From the IMG/VR virus record IMGVR_UViG_3300005613_000322, positions 1-28,704 of that record: a DNA stretch of 28,704 nucleotides, one strand, 5' to 3'. A program made the translations under genes and the position numbers. This DNA comes from a virus. The notes beneath the pieces were generated by a model. That model did not search any database. It saw only the letters and a list, made by a program, of their open reading frames with translations, and had not been told where the DNA came from. Of this stretch, positions 8,209-16,960 are shown one piece after another. Position 1 is the stretch's first letter, and each line of letters begins with the position of its first letter.

Positions 8209-9330
8209 TTAATTGGTCATTGACCCAAACCATTTATATTGTAGGTATCTGTCTAATTGTGCTTCCTCATTCACATCTAAATCCCTTGAAAAGTGTATGC
8301 TTTCCCAATATTCCCCTAATAGTTTATGTCCAGTTGAATTACCTCCACTATTTCCTTGTGTTGATATGTAAAAATCTCTAACATACCAGGGGTCGTTTTT
8401 CGCACTAAATCCAGTTCTTGGTTGGTCATTTATGACTTGGTCTCCACCCGTTGTGGCATCTCGTCTAATGACTAATGTCAAGGGATAGTTGGTAAATCCA
8501 GTGTTATATGTGGTATAACTATCTTGGTTAAATCCATAACCAATACCCATTATTTGTTCTAAATCGGGTCTATGGGTCAATGCCCTCCTATCTCCAAAAG
8601 AAAAAGATGCCGTTCTACCAATTTCCCAATAACAACCTCTCCTACTTTCTTCCGTTGCTCCCGCTTTTACTTTATTCGTTCCAAGAGTAAATGAGGTGTG
8701 TGCGGTGAATGTGGTTATAGGGGTTATCTGGTTACTAATCATATAGTTATCTATCCCGTCAAATTGAGCCACTTGTAATAAACTTGTAGCGTCTGCCGAA
8801 CCACCCGTGAGCATTAGTGGTTGATAAGATGCGGTTGTTTGTGATATAGTCCAATTTCCCGTTTTGTCGGTAATACTTTCAATATAATTTGTTCCCGTTC
8901 TATAACTAATAGTTGAATTATCACTGAAATCTATCCAAGCGAACATATCACTAATTGTGTTTGGACTAAACTCACTCACACTGAATGTGGAATTACTACC
9001 ACTACCCTCATCACATACCACACTCACACTCACATTGGATGAACCTGTTGAGGTGAAATAACCCTCTGTGAGAACACTTCCCGTGAATGAGGTGATTGGA
9101 CTATCACTTGTATCATAAAAGTCCGTCAGAGACCAAATAAATGTGGGTGATGTCCCCGTTGTGGATGCCGATAGAATAACATTCTCATATTGAATCGTTG
9201 ATGAAGGGTCAATACTCACTTCAACGGGTGTAGGTGTTGGTGTAACACCACCCCTGTTTCTCCAACCCGTTCTTCTCGGGTGGTATATCATCATTCTTCT
9301 CAATTCTTCTTCGGGTCTGATAAAGGGCAT
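8209..9330 (-). CDS. Adhesin with Ig/PKD-like and LamG-like domains
   Basis: This 373-residue protein starts with a basic segment (RRMMIYHPRRTGWRNRGG) and a very short TPTPTP linker near residue 30. It is followed by an Ig/PKD-like domain (residues about 38-115, with ILSASTTGTSPTFIWSLTDF). The C-terminal part (about 128-373) is a LamG/ConA-like sandwich: MFAWIDFSDNSTI, IESITDKTGNW, AQFDGIDNYM, and the ending HFSRDLDVNEEAQLDRYLQYK. The final segment matches the plan of the C-terminus of the 3284-5035 adhesin (FFMYDRELSGTEI...YLKNKW), so the two are probably distant paralogues. It is the first gene after the terminator at 9352. Carbohydrate binding is likely but not shown. Confidence 0.8.
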   Translation of the reverse strand: MPFIRPEEELRRMMIYHPRRTGWRNRGGVTPTPTPVEVSIDPSSTIQYENVILSASTTGTSPTFIWSLTDFYDTSDSPITSFTGSVLTEGYFTSTGSSNVSVSVVCDEGSGSNSTFSVSEFSPNTISDMFAWIDFSDNSTISYRTGTNYIESITDKTGNWTISQTTASYQPLMLTGGSADATSLLQVAQFDGIDNYMISNQITPITTFTAHTSFTLGTNKVKAGATEESRRGCYWEIGRTASFSFGDRRALTHRPDLEQIMGIGYGFNQDSYTTYNTGFTNYPLTLVIRRDATTGGDQVINDQPRTGFSAKNDPWYVRDFYISTQGNSGGNSTGHKLLGEYWESIHFSRDLDVNEEAQLDRYLQYKWFGSMTN

Positions 9331-9351
9331 ATTTTTTGTTTTTTGAAGGCT

Positions 9352-9380
9352 AAAAAAGGGGGAGGTATTACCCTCACCCC
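9352..9380 (-). terminator. Rho-independent terminator inside the late operon
   Basis: Read on the minus strand: GGGG, bulged T, GAGG, loop GTAATA, CCTCCCC, then C and TTTTTT. An outer pairing TGAAGG with CCTTCA surrounds it. It follows the tail-tube-like gene and precedes the adhesin genes, so it probably lowers expression of the downstream genes relative to capsid and tube. Confidence 0.8.
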
Positions 9381-9388
9381 TTCATGAA

Positions 9389-9958
9389 TTATTCTCTATC
9401 AACAGAGATGTTTGTTCCGCTGAAATAAGTCGCCAAATCAGTTGAAACAGTCATCATAGGTAATGACCTTGTTTCATTTCCTGTCACGGTGATATCGTAC
9501 AATGTATCATCACCAGGTTGAGAACCCGACGCCACGGTCGCAGCGGAGATGTACATACCCGATGGAGAAGCAAGGAAATATCTTCCCGACTTCAATTTCA
9601 CGATGAAGTATGATTCAGTTGATTTCACAATCTCTTGGTATAAAAGAGTGTGTGATTGTGTCCAAGTTGGAATTTGGAACTGTAATGAAGGAACGAAAGA
9701 GAATGATAATGATTGAGCATTTACATTCACTTCTTCACTCAATACAGCGTTTGAGTTTCTTACAAGGTCAATTTTCTTGAATTCACCAGTAGTGTTTGCA
9801 TCAAATGATGACAACTCTTCAGTTGAAACATCATAAGTCAAACCACTTACTGAAATTGAAGTGCCAGTGGTAGTCAATACCCATAAAGAATCTACACCTG
9901 GTAGATTATTCTGACAATTTTCAAGAGTTAGTCCTCTTTCTATAACACAGTTTCCCAT
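9389..9958 (-). CDS. Major tail (tube) protein candidate
   Basis: This 189-residue beta-rich protein follows the capsid gene. The opening (NCVIERGLTLENCQNNLPGV...LWVL) and the ending (SGRYFLASPSGMYISAA, then GDDTLYDITVTGNETRSLPM) follow a pattern I know from the protein after the capsid gene in Bacteroidetes phages. That pattern is an N-terminal C-x-N-x-x-G segment and a C-terminal D...Y-x-x-T-x-T-G-x-E segment, and I read it as a tail-tube fold. The central part (LLYQEIVKSTESYFIVKLKSG) fits the strand-helix layout of tube subunits. A strong terminator directly after it suits a highly expressed gene. A head decoration protein is the main alternative. Confidence 0.6.
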   Translation of the reverse strand: MGNCVIERGLTLENCQNNLPGVDSLWVLTTTGTSISVSGLTYDVSTEELSSFDANTTGEFKKIDLVRNSNAVLSEEVNVNAQSLSFSFVPSLQFQIPTWTQSHTLLYQEIVKSTESYFIVKLKSGRYFLASPSGMYISAATVASGSQPGDDTLYDITVTGNETRSLPMMTVSTDLATYFSGTNISVDRE

Positions 9959-9994
9959 AGTTATTTATATTTGTTTTTTCAGTTTATTTATTGT

Positions 9995-10022
9995 GTGATT
10001 TTCATCACTGTGGTTTGACCAC
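9995..10022 (-). promoter_or_regulatory. Two tandem small hairpins after the capsid gene
   Basis: On the minus strand just after the capsid stop: GTGGT-CAA-ACCAC, then GTGAT-GAAA-ATCAC, the second with a GNRA tetraloop. No T-run follows either. They may stabilise the 3' end of the capsid message or mark a processing site rather than stop transcription. This is the longest gap between structural genes (66 bases). Confidence 0.45.
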
Positions 10023-10024
10023 TA

Positions 10025-10936
10025 TTATGCAATTCTTACCACTAATTCAGGGAAGAATACTAATGAACCCATTCTCCATTTCATTGATAATCTGTACTCT
10101 TGATTGTCAGCAGACCACCATGTAGATGCTTGTGCTGAATCCGTCATCAAGTCAGTTCCCAATGCAAGGTTAGCCCCGTATGTCAATAACGCTCTACCAC
10201 TACCGATTTCTGACGAAACCACGATTGTGTTTGTAGCAGGTAATTGAACCGCCATTGGAGCGATAACCGCACCACTTGGGTCATACTGTGGGTTGTAGTA
10301 GTTTGCGTTCAACAAACCTAAAATCAACGCTTGGAAATCCGCTCTATTCACGAACATCACAGTTGAGTTGTATTTCAACGCTTCTGGTAATGCCAATACA
10401 TATGTTTGAGCCACCTCAATAGCGTTTGCTGCTGTCATAGCAGTGTATGTCACATTGACAGTAGATGCTGATGCAGCGTCTAATTGTGCGTTGATTCCTA
10501 ATGAACAGTCAGTAGCGTCCGCCTGGAACCACTTTCTTTCGTTGAATACCGCAGCCTTTGCAACCAAGTCCTCAATGAATCTTTCTTCTGCACCGATTTC
10601 TTCGTTGTATGAACCCGCTTGCATTCTCAATCCCATGATTGTCTTTGCAAGTGATTCAGGACAGTAACCTTTTTGAATGTTGTAATCACATACAGTCAAA
10701 GTTTTTTCTGCCATAGTTATGTCACCAAATGTTGTTGAACAGTGACCAGTTGAAACTAATGAATCAATATCACCAGTATCAAATGTAGGTACTTTCTCTG
10801 CGTGTTTAATACCAGGGAAAATAGAAACATAATCAGCAACACTTGTACCGATTACGATTTTTGACAATAATTCAGTTTCGTTTGCAGAAACGAAGTCCGC
10901 CATATTATTGACAAATGAAAATGAATGTTTTTCCAT
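10025..10936 (-). CDS. Major capsid protein
   Basis: This 303-residue protein has the composition and layout of an HK97-fold capsid subunit. The N-terminal arm is followed by IVIGTSVADYVSIFPGIKHAEKVP, an E-loop-like stretch (residues about 55-90), a spine-helix region EEIGAEERFIEDLVAKAAVFNERKWF, and beta-rich P- and A-domain segments (VMFVNRADFQALIL, VVSSEIGSGRALL). It ends SMKWRMGSLVFFPELVVRIA, typical of a capsid C-terminus with charged and hydrophobic strands. It comes after a protease and a scaffold-like gene, the usual order of a head module. At 303 residues it is of normal size for the family. Fold assignment is inferred from these patterns and context. Confidence 0.8.
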   Translation of the reverse strand: MEKHSFSFVNNMADFVSANETELLSKIVIGTSVADYVSIFPGIKHAEKVPTFDTGDIDSLVSTGHCSTTFGDITMAEKTLTVCDYNIQKGYCPESLAKTIMGLRMQAGSYNEEIGAEERFIEDLVAKAAVFNERKWFQADATDCSLGINAQLDAASASTVNVTYTAMTAANAIEVAQTYVLALPEALKYNSTVMFVNRADFQALILGLLNANYYNPQYDPSGAVIAPMAVQLPATNTIVVSSEIGSGRALLTYGANLALGTDLMTDSAQASTWWSADNQEYRLSMKWRMGSLVFFPELVVRIA

Positions 10937-10959
10937 CTTTTTATTTGTTAGTTTTTGTT

Positions 10960-11511
10960 TTATTTTTTCAACTCTTTGAGGGTAGCGATTCTACCATCAA
11001 GTTTGCTGAATGATTTTTTGAAGGAATTGTCCTTCTTTATTGGAGCATACTCCGCTTCTTTTTTGAAGGCGTTATAGTCAGCCTCCAATGACTTGAATCT
11101 TTCGTCCATTTCTTTTGAATGACTTTCAAAAGCCAATAATAAGTCATGGATTGCCGTTTTGAGTTCGTCAATCTTTGCCAAATCCGCAGAAGCCTCTACA
11201 ACCTCTTCGTCTTCAACAACGATTTCTTCTTCCTCAATTTCTTCTACTTCTTCACGGATTTCAGTTACTACACTATTTTCGTCCAAAACGATTTCTCTTC
11301 CGTCTTCCAATCGGTGTAACCCGACAGGTGCGTTTTCAAAACCACTTTCAGTTTCAACATAGATAGTATCACCCAGTGCGATTGCATCTTCTGTTTGGTT
11401 CGTTACGAATACCTCACCACCTTCCAACGCAATTCTTTCAAATTTCTGTTCCACTGTTGTTTCAGGTGAAACCAATTTTTTGATTGCCGCAAATACTTCT
11501 TGCTTTGTCAT
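10960..11511 (-). CDS. Scaffold-like acidic protein
   Basis: This 183-residue protein has an N-terminal helical/beta part, then the pattern GLHRLEDGREIVLDENSVV, which I associate with scaffold-region proteins of environmental phages. A strongly acidic block (residues about 88-105, rich in E-E-I-E-E-E) follows. A helical coiled-coil region (about 112-155) precedes a lysine-rich end (FSKLDGRIATLKELKK). Acidic, coiled-coil and basic-tailed proteins between protease and capsid genes usually act as scaffolds. The basic tail could contact the capsid protein, as in other scaffolds. It begins 11 bases after the protease stop. Confidence 0.7.
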   Translation of the reverse strand: MTKQEVFAAIKKLVSPETTVEQKFERIALEGGEVFVTNQTEDAIALGDTIYVETESGFENAPVGLHRLEDGREIVLDENSVVTEIREEVEEIEEEEIVVEDEEVVEASADLAKIDELKTAIHDLLLAFESHSKEMDERFKSLEADYNAFKKEAEYAPIKKDNSFKKSFSKLDGRIATLKELKK

Positions 11512-11522
11512 ATTGAAGTTTT

Positions 11523-13964
11523 TTATTGATTATTTATGATGTTTTTCACCTCTTCAATAAATATATCGTATTCATCTTTATACAAAGAGGTTTTCACACC
11601 TTGAAGAATGGAGTGACTTTCACAAGCCATATAACCATCTTCGTGTTTATGAGTTCCACTACAACCAAGTGCCAATGCTCTTTCCAAAGCCTCTTCTTCG
11701 GTGGAATAGATGGGTTCTCCGTCCATATCTCCAATCACTGAATACTTGTATTCATCACGATTGTATTCCCTTGATAAGAACGAACCTTCAAGAGAAATCC
11801 CCAATGTCTCTTCTGAAAGGACATATTTTTCAAACTCTTCTTTATCGTCCCATTTCAAGGAAACCATCCATGTTCCTGGATTGACATAGAAACCCATTTC
11901 TGTGGCTTTATCTGTTTCAGGGTTATTCACCAACCATGATTCAAAAACATACCCCCCATTCAATGTCAAATTGGAATGTTCCACATTGAAGGACTTATGT
12001 CTGTTTTGTTTGAAGAACTTTTGAGCCATCAACTTTATGGTCTCTTTTGAGAATACTACATAATATATCTCATTTGTGTAGGGGTCTTTTCTGACGATGT
12101 ACCTGTCAGGCTCCATTACAACAGTTGTGATTTCATATTTCAAATCGTCCTTGAAGGTGTGTTGTTTGAATTCCATCTGACCATCTAATCCAACTCTACG
12201 GATAAAGTCCTTCAAATCAAAGGAAACACCCTCTTCCGTCAATGTTTCAATCGCTCTTTCAACAATCTTTTTTCTTTCTTCCAAGTCATCAACCTGAATA
12301 ATCAAATCCACAATACCATCAACCATTTCTCTATCTTCGTCATAGTTTTCAAAGTTTTCAGGTTTTTGTATCTGACGCAAATTGTCAGTATATTGACCAA
12401 CAATAGAACCATCAATAGTTCTTATCAATGCGACTGGTCTTTCTTCGGTTGCCGTGAGTGTATAATCAGTATTTGGTACTTTGACATCACCCTGAATTCT
12501 CAAATCAGTGATTTGTCCCCTTGCTCTATCGTCACCTTCACCTCTACCAGCATATGTCCAAGAAACATAATCACCAACACTGAATCCACCAGCATTATCT
12601 ACAAAATCTTGTTTGTATTCATTGTCATCAGTGGGGTCATATAGTGGTTTTGTGATATGTGCGTGTGGATTCTTTGAACATCTGTATATCGCTTCCAATT
12701 CACCAACACCATCGGTGATAAGAGTTCCAATACAACCTGTATTTCCCATGAAATCCATTTCAATCTGATTGAGTTTTCTTTCCACCCATCTCAACATTGG
12801 TAACCCACCCCAAAGTAGGTAGGAAATATATGCGCAAGAATCATATTCCTTTTTGTTCTGTGCTTCAACAAACCCGTCTTCCGCTCTTGATAGATAAGAA
12901 TAAGTTCTCTTCAAAGTTTCCAATGAAAGATTTTCACCCTGTGAAATTTGCTGTGCCCTTACTTTTCCCACTTGTGTGGCACAAGGGTTTCCAAGTTCTT
13001 CATTTCTCTTTATACCCATCTCTGCGGCTTCTTTTGCCCCTTCTGGATAGTCATTGTAGAATTGTTCTTCAATCAATGAAGATTTCAATATCTTCACTTC
13101 TTTGTTGTCAAAATATTCTTCGGTCGCCACTCCACCAATCCAACCTTGAATTCCGTCAATCTCAATCAATGACCAACCCATCGCATTTTCTGATTTCATC
13201 ATAGATGCGAATGTTGGATAGATGATAAGACCCTCTATGAACCCAATAGGGTTGTCCTGTGATGAGAACCCCGCAATACCAGCCAAATACCCCGCTCTGT
13301 TGGAAATACCTCCATTACCTTCTTGTTTGATGTTTTGTGAAGCGATGGCGAATGATTGTCCCGCACTACTTGGTAGGGTTGAAGCGAATTGTTCTTTCGT
13401 CATACCCTCTGGCACTTTGAATATCAACTTTCTGAAAATATGACGGCATTGTTTCCCCGCTTTCCATGTCTTCAAATCAACATCAAATCCCTGTGTTCTT
13501 GGAATCAGTTTTCTTGCTGAATCTATGGTAGATAATTGTCTTGACATCGCAGTCAAATCTTCATCTCTATACACCAATCCCGCAAATACGAAATCTCTAC
13601 AAATACTTCTTGATTCCCTGATAAGAGTACCACCCAAACCGACATCTACCGCATAGTAGTATCTGACCAATTCTCGGTCATTATCTTCCCTTGAAGATTG
13701 GTTTGATGTGGAGAATGGGGAATAGAATTTGTGGTATTCCTTTTCCGTGATGTCTTCAACACGAAACTCAACCCCCATATTGATATAAGAAGAGAAACTT
13801 TCCCCCTTTGTTTTGATTTCTTTTCTCAATGAGCATGTTCCATCACATTGTTCTTGGTCAGAAAATACCAACCAATCAAAATGTGTCGCTGCTTCCTTTA
13901 CAAGGGATAGTGCCTCAACACCTGATTCATCTTCCTCTTGTACAAATAGTTCAACTATCTTCAT
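11523..13964 (-). CDS. Large XkdF-like prohead protease fusion protein
   Basis: This 813-residue protein has several parts. The start (ELFVQEEDESGVEALSLVKE, to about 40) is typical of XkdF-type head proteins. Residues about 65-170 hold SRSICRDFVFAGLVYRDEDL and a later C-R-H-I-F segment, a Cys/His pattern seen in other phage head proteins. About 325-400 carries CATQVGKVRAQQIS and YISYLLWGGLPMLRW. About 455-510 resembles a small beta-barrel (GDYVSWTYAGRGEGDDRARG). About 600-740 is the XkdF-like serine protease domain, with FNVEHS, YVFESWLVNNPETDKATEMG, GTWMVSLKWDD and LGISLEGSF. The His of VEHS and the Ser of SLEGS are probable catalytic residues. It should cleave scaffold and capsid during head maturation. 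XkdF-type proteins are usually much shorter, so the fusion is unusual. Confidence 0.75.
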   Translation of the reverse strand: MKIVELFVQEEDESGVEALSLVKEAATHFDWLVFSDQEQCDGTCSLRKEIKTKGESFSSYINMGVEFRVEDITEKEYHKFYSPFSTSNQSSREDNDRELVRYYYAVDVGLGGTLIRESRSICRDFVFAGLVYRDEDLTAMSRQLSTIDSARKLIPRTQGFDVDLKTWKAGKQCRHIFRKLIFKVPEGMTKEQFASTLPSSAGQSFAIASQNIKQEGNGGISNRAGYLAGIAGFSSQDNPIGFIEGLIIYPTFASMMKSENAMGWSLIEIDGIQGWIGGVATEEYFDNKEVKILKSSLIEEQFYNDYPEGAKEAAEMGIKRNEELGNPCATQVGKVRAQQISQGENLSLETLKRTYSYLSRAEDGFVEAQNKKEYDSCAYISYLLWGGLPMLRWVERKLNQIEMDFMGNTGCIGTLITDGVGELEAIYRCSKNPHAHITKPLYDPTDDNEYKQDFVDNAGGFSVGDYVSWTYAGRGEGDDRARGQITDLRIQGDVKVPNTDYTLTATEERPVALIRTIDGSIVGQYTDNLRQIQKPENFENYDEDREMVDGIVDLIIQVDDLEERKKIVERAIETLTEEGVSFDLKDFIRRVGLDGQMEFKQHTFKDDLKYEITTVVMEPDRYIVRKDPYTNEIYYVVFSKETIKLMAQKFFKQNRHKSFNVEHSNLTLNGGYVFESWLVNNPETDKATEMGFYVNPGTWMVSLKWDDKEEFEKYVLSEETLGISLEGSFLSREYNRDEYKYSVIGDMDGEPIYSTEEEALERALALGCSGTHKHEDGYMACESHSILQGVKTSLYKDEYDIFIEEVKNIINNQ

Positions 13965-14001
13965 ATCTATTATGATAAATACTTTTTATTTATTGGGTAT
14001 A

Positions 14002-16941
14002 TCAAAGACGGGATATCTGTTCCAATCTCGCATTGATTTTCCTTGTGTCTTGTATGTCTTGGTCAAGAACATAGGTTTTGATAGGTCTTTGGTTCTGTCT
14101 TCTAATCTCTTCAACAATTCTTGAATCGTCAGCGACAAGGGGTCTTCCCCCCGTACTCATTGACATTTGTGACAAGATGTCAGAGAATTGTGAAACCGCA
14201 TTTCTATTCAATATCGCTTCACCACCTTCAACTACCAATCCACCATTCGCCATGATTCCACCTTGTTCGTGAGACGCACCCTGTATCAAACCACCCCTTC
14301 TTGCGATGAATTGTTTTGACTTCGCAAATCCAATCTGTGAGTTGATTACCGCAATCTGTGCCGCTGTTATACCACCGACCAATTGAGCCAGTAGGAAACC
14401 CGCAGGGGGTGCCACCGTCAATGCCGATATGTATGCTGCGGCTCCGTTTGCGATGGAATCAGCCAATGCGAATTGTAGTTCAGATATTCTCGCTCTTTTT
14501 TCAAGATTGAATCTGTCTTCCGCAAATTGTTTTTGAACCCTTTCTTGTTCTTTTCTTGCTTCTTCGGTCGCATCACCGATGGTCGCCAGTGTCAATTCTT
14601 CTTGGTATTGTAGTTGTTCCAAAGCCAGTGAATTTTGTTGTGAAACAATTGAAGATATTTGACCCGAAACCTGTGAGAATAATTGTACAACTTTCTGTGC
14701 CACCTCATCTATGTCATCAACCAAGTTATTCAACTTGATATCACTAATCAACTGGTTGATGTTTTCAATCTGTTCTTCGGTCAAGTTGGACGAACCCTCC
14801 AAGATGGTCTTGAAAGTGTCCTCAATCGTCTCTACGCTGTCCGCATTGTCAATAATGAACTGACGAAGGTTCTTGAATGCGTCACTATCCAAAGATTGTT
14901 CTTGTGATGTTACATTGTTTTTGATTTCTTTGGTCAATCGTGCCAATTCTTGATTCACATCAAATATACCTTTGTATAACCCCGCTTGTTGGATAAGGGA
15001 TTTTGTTATACTATCTATCGTTTGTAGTTGTTCTTCTGTCAGTTCTTTCCCCTCTTGTTGTGGGAATAATGATGCGGTGATAAGTTGGGTGATTTTTCTT
15101 TGTGTCACCTCTTTTCTTTCAAGGTTATTCGCATCTTCAATTTGAATATCACTGATTTCTTTCACCAATTTATTCAAGTCAATATTCAGATTGACCAATT
15201 GGGCGTTTGTCCCCAATGCTGTGGTCGCTCGGGTATTGTATTCACCCAATAAATTCACCAAATCAACATTGGTATCAAAATAATCTTGTAGGACTTCAAG
15301 GGATTCTTCACCGATAAGGGTTCTCACCTTTTCAGCACCACCCGCTTCCTTGATGACCTTCACCAAGTTTTTATATTGTTCTACTGCCGTTCCACCACCC
15401 GTTTGTACTTGTTCAAATAATTCTTGGAATATATCACGAAACTCAATGATTTCCTTTTCAGGAATCAATGCCCCTCCAATCAATCGGGTGAAATCTATCG
15501 CCAATTGTTCTTGTGCTGTTTTTTGTTCTTGAAGAATACTCTTTCTTTCCTCCAATAAATCATTCTGTTTTTCAATGACTTTATTTGCGTCATCTAATAC
15601 CTTTGCGGAAACCTCACCTTCAAGGTTGAATTCACCCAATGCCTTGATTGACAATTGTAACAATCTCAATCTTTCTTTTTGTAGTTCTATCGTTTTGTTG
15701 TCAGCGTCATTTGATTCTTTTGTCGCCTTGGTTTTGTCTTGTGTTCTTTTTGTTTGACGAGATAATATTTCCGCTTGTTCTTCTCTGTTTTCAAGTAGTT
15801 GTTTTTCAAGGACATTTTGGTCTTCAATCTGTTCAATCTCACCAGTACGAATGAGTTGGGCTTTCGCCATTTCTTGTGCTTGTTCAAAGGTCGCAGCACC
15901 CATACCTTTCATGATTTGGGTCGCCAGTACATTCACCTTATTCAAGTCAATAATGGATTGAATTTGTTTTCTTTTTGCTTGCTCATCAAGTTCCGCAGCG
16001 ATTCTTTCTTTTTCCAATTGAACCAAGAAATCTTCAAGTGCCCTTTCCTTTGCACGAAGACGGATAAGGTCAATCTGGTCATTTATCGCCTTATTCAATA
16101 TATCCGTCGCTTCGGCTTCTTCCAATGTATAACCCGCAAGTTCAGGGACAAGTTTTGTCAAATCTTTGTATATTTCCCTTCTGACATTTTGTGGTTTTTC
16201 TGTATCTTTCAACACCTTTGCCAGTTGTTGGATTTTCAAGATTTCAATACCAGAACTTTGTGCGGTTTCTTTTTGTAATTCCGAAAGGGTTTTTGTTTCC
16301 TTTGACAACTCTTCAGTTTCATCTTTTGCTGACATCAACTTGGAAATCAACGCACCAATCGCCACAACCGCAAGACCAATACCTGTGGTCGCCAACGCCA
16401 CACGGAGTGCTTTGAGTGCCCCCGTTGTTCCCCCAACAACTGCGGTATAACCTGCCTGTGCTGCGGTCAATAATCTTGTTCCAATCAACGATGCCTTTTC
16501 TGCAACATTTCTTTGGATTTGTTCAAACTTTACCTTCGCCTCAACAATCTGACGAATACCCAATGCGACATTCACAGCCGCCAACGCCCTTGCCTGAATC
16601 TTCGCAAGTTCTTCGGCATTCTTTCCTTCAATACCAAATGCTTGTACCGCAGATGTCGCCACCAAGAACGCACCCGTGACCCCATTTACCGAAGCCGCAA
16701 ACGCACCCAATGCCTGTTCTCTATCCGCACCTTCAATCTCTTTGTTGATGTCTCTGAAACCCGCTTTCAATTTCGCAAGGTCACCACTCAATCTGTTGAA
16801 TTCGTCACTACCAAACTCCGCAGTTTGTATCTCACTTTCAAGTTGGGTGATTGCGGTTTTTAGTTCATCTATGGACTTGACAGATTGTTGTGTCCCATTG
16901 ATTTTTATATTGATGCCGAGTGCTATATTTCTGGTTGCCAT
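14002..16941 (-). CDS. Tape measure protein
   Basis: This 979-residue protein is the tail-length ruler and probably helps DNA ejection. It is mostly helical with long coiled-coil stretches (residues about 25-80 and 400-560). Hydrophobic segments lie at about 177-205 (ALATTGIGLAVVAIGALISK) and about 820-873 (AAAYISALTVAPPAGFLLAQ). The C-terminal part carries RRGGLIQGASHEQGGIMANG and VVEGGEAILN, a G-G...H-E-x-G-G pattern that recurs near the end of many tape measures. Using the usual relation of tape length to tail length, a tail on the order of 150 nm is expected, which fits a siphophage. The start follows TATTTATAG in the gap before the ATG. Confidence 0.9.
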   Translation of the reverse strand: MATRNIALGINIKINGTQQSVKSIDELKTAITQLESEIQTAEFGSDEFNRLSGDLAKLKAGFRDINKEIEGADREQALGAFAASVNGVTGAFLVATSAVQAFGIEGKNAEELAKIQARALAAVNVALGIRQIVEAKVKFEQIQRNVAEKASLIGTRLLTAAQAGYTAVVGGTTGALKALRVALATTGIGLAVVAIGALISKLMSAKDETEELSKETKTLSELQKETAQSSGIEILKIQQLAKVLKDTEKPQNVRREIYKDLTKLVPELAGYTLEEAEATDILNKAINDQIDLIRLRAKERALEDFLVQLEKERIAAELDEQAKRKQIQSIIDLNKVNVLATQIMKGMGAATFEQAQEMAKAQLIRTGEIEQIEDQNVLEKQLLENREEQAEILSRQTKRTQDKTKATKESNDADNKTIELQKERLRLLQLSIKALGEFNLEGEVSAKVLDDANKVIEKQNDLLEERKSILQEQKTAQEQLAIDFTRLIGGALIPEKEIIEFRDIFQELFEQVQTGGGTAVEQYKNLVKVIKEAGGAEKVRTLIGEESLEVLQDYFDTNVDLVNLLGEYNTRATTALGTNAQLVNLNIDLNKLVKEISDIQIEDANNLERKEVTQRKITQLITASLFPQQEGKELTEEQLQTIDSITKSLIQQAGLYKGIFDVNQELARLTKEIKNNVTSQEQSLDSDAFKNLRQFIIDNADSVETIEDTFKTILEGSSNLTEEQIENINQLISDIKLNNLVDDIDEVAQKVVQLFSQVSGQISSIVSQQNSLALEQLQYQEELTLATIGDATEEARKEQERVQKQFAEDRFNLEKRARISELQFALADSIANGAAAYISALTVAPPAGFLLAQLVGGITAAQIAVINSQIGFAKSKQFIARRGGLIQGASHEQGGIMANGGLVVEGGEAILNRNAVSQFSDILSQMSMSTGGRPLVADDSRIVEEIRRQNQRPIKTYVLDQDIQDTRKINARLEQISRL

Positions 16942-16960
16942 ATTCTATAAATATTATTTT

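Noticed and set aside
12366-12644. A 92-residue rightward frame inside the protease gene
   Set aside because: It is antisense to a well-supported 813-residue protein and has no motif or start context.
15799-16278. A 159-residue rightward frame inside the tape measure gene
   Set aside because: Antisense shadow of helical coiled-coil coding; rich in Phe and Leu with no domain.
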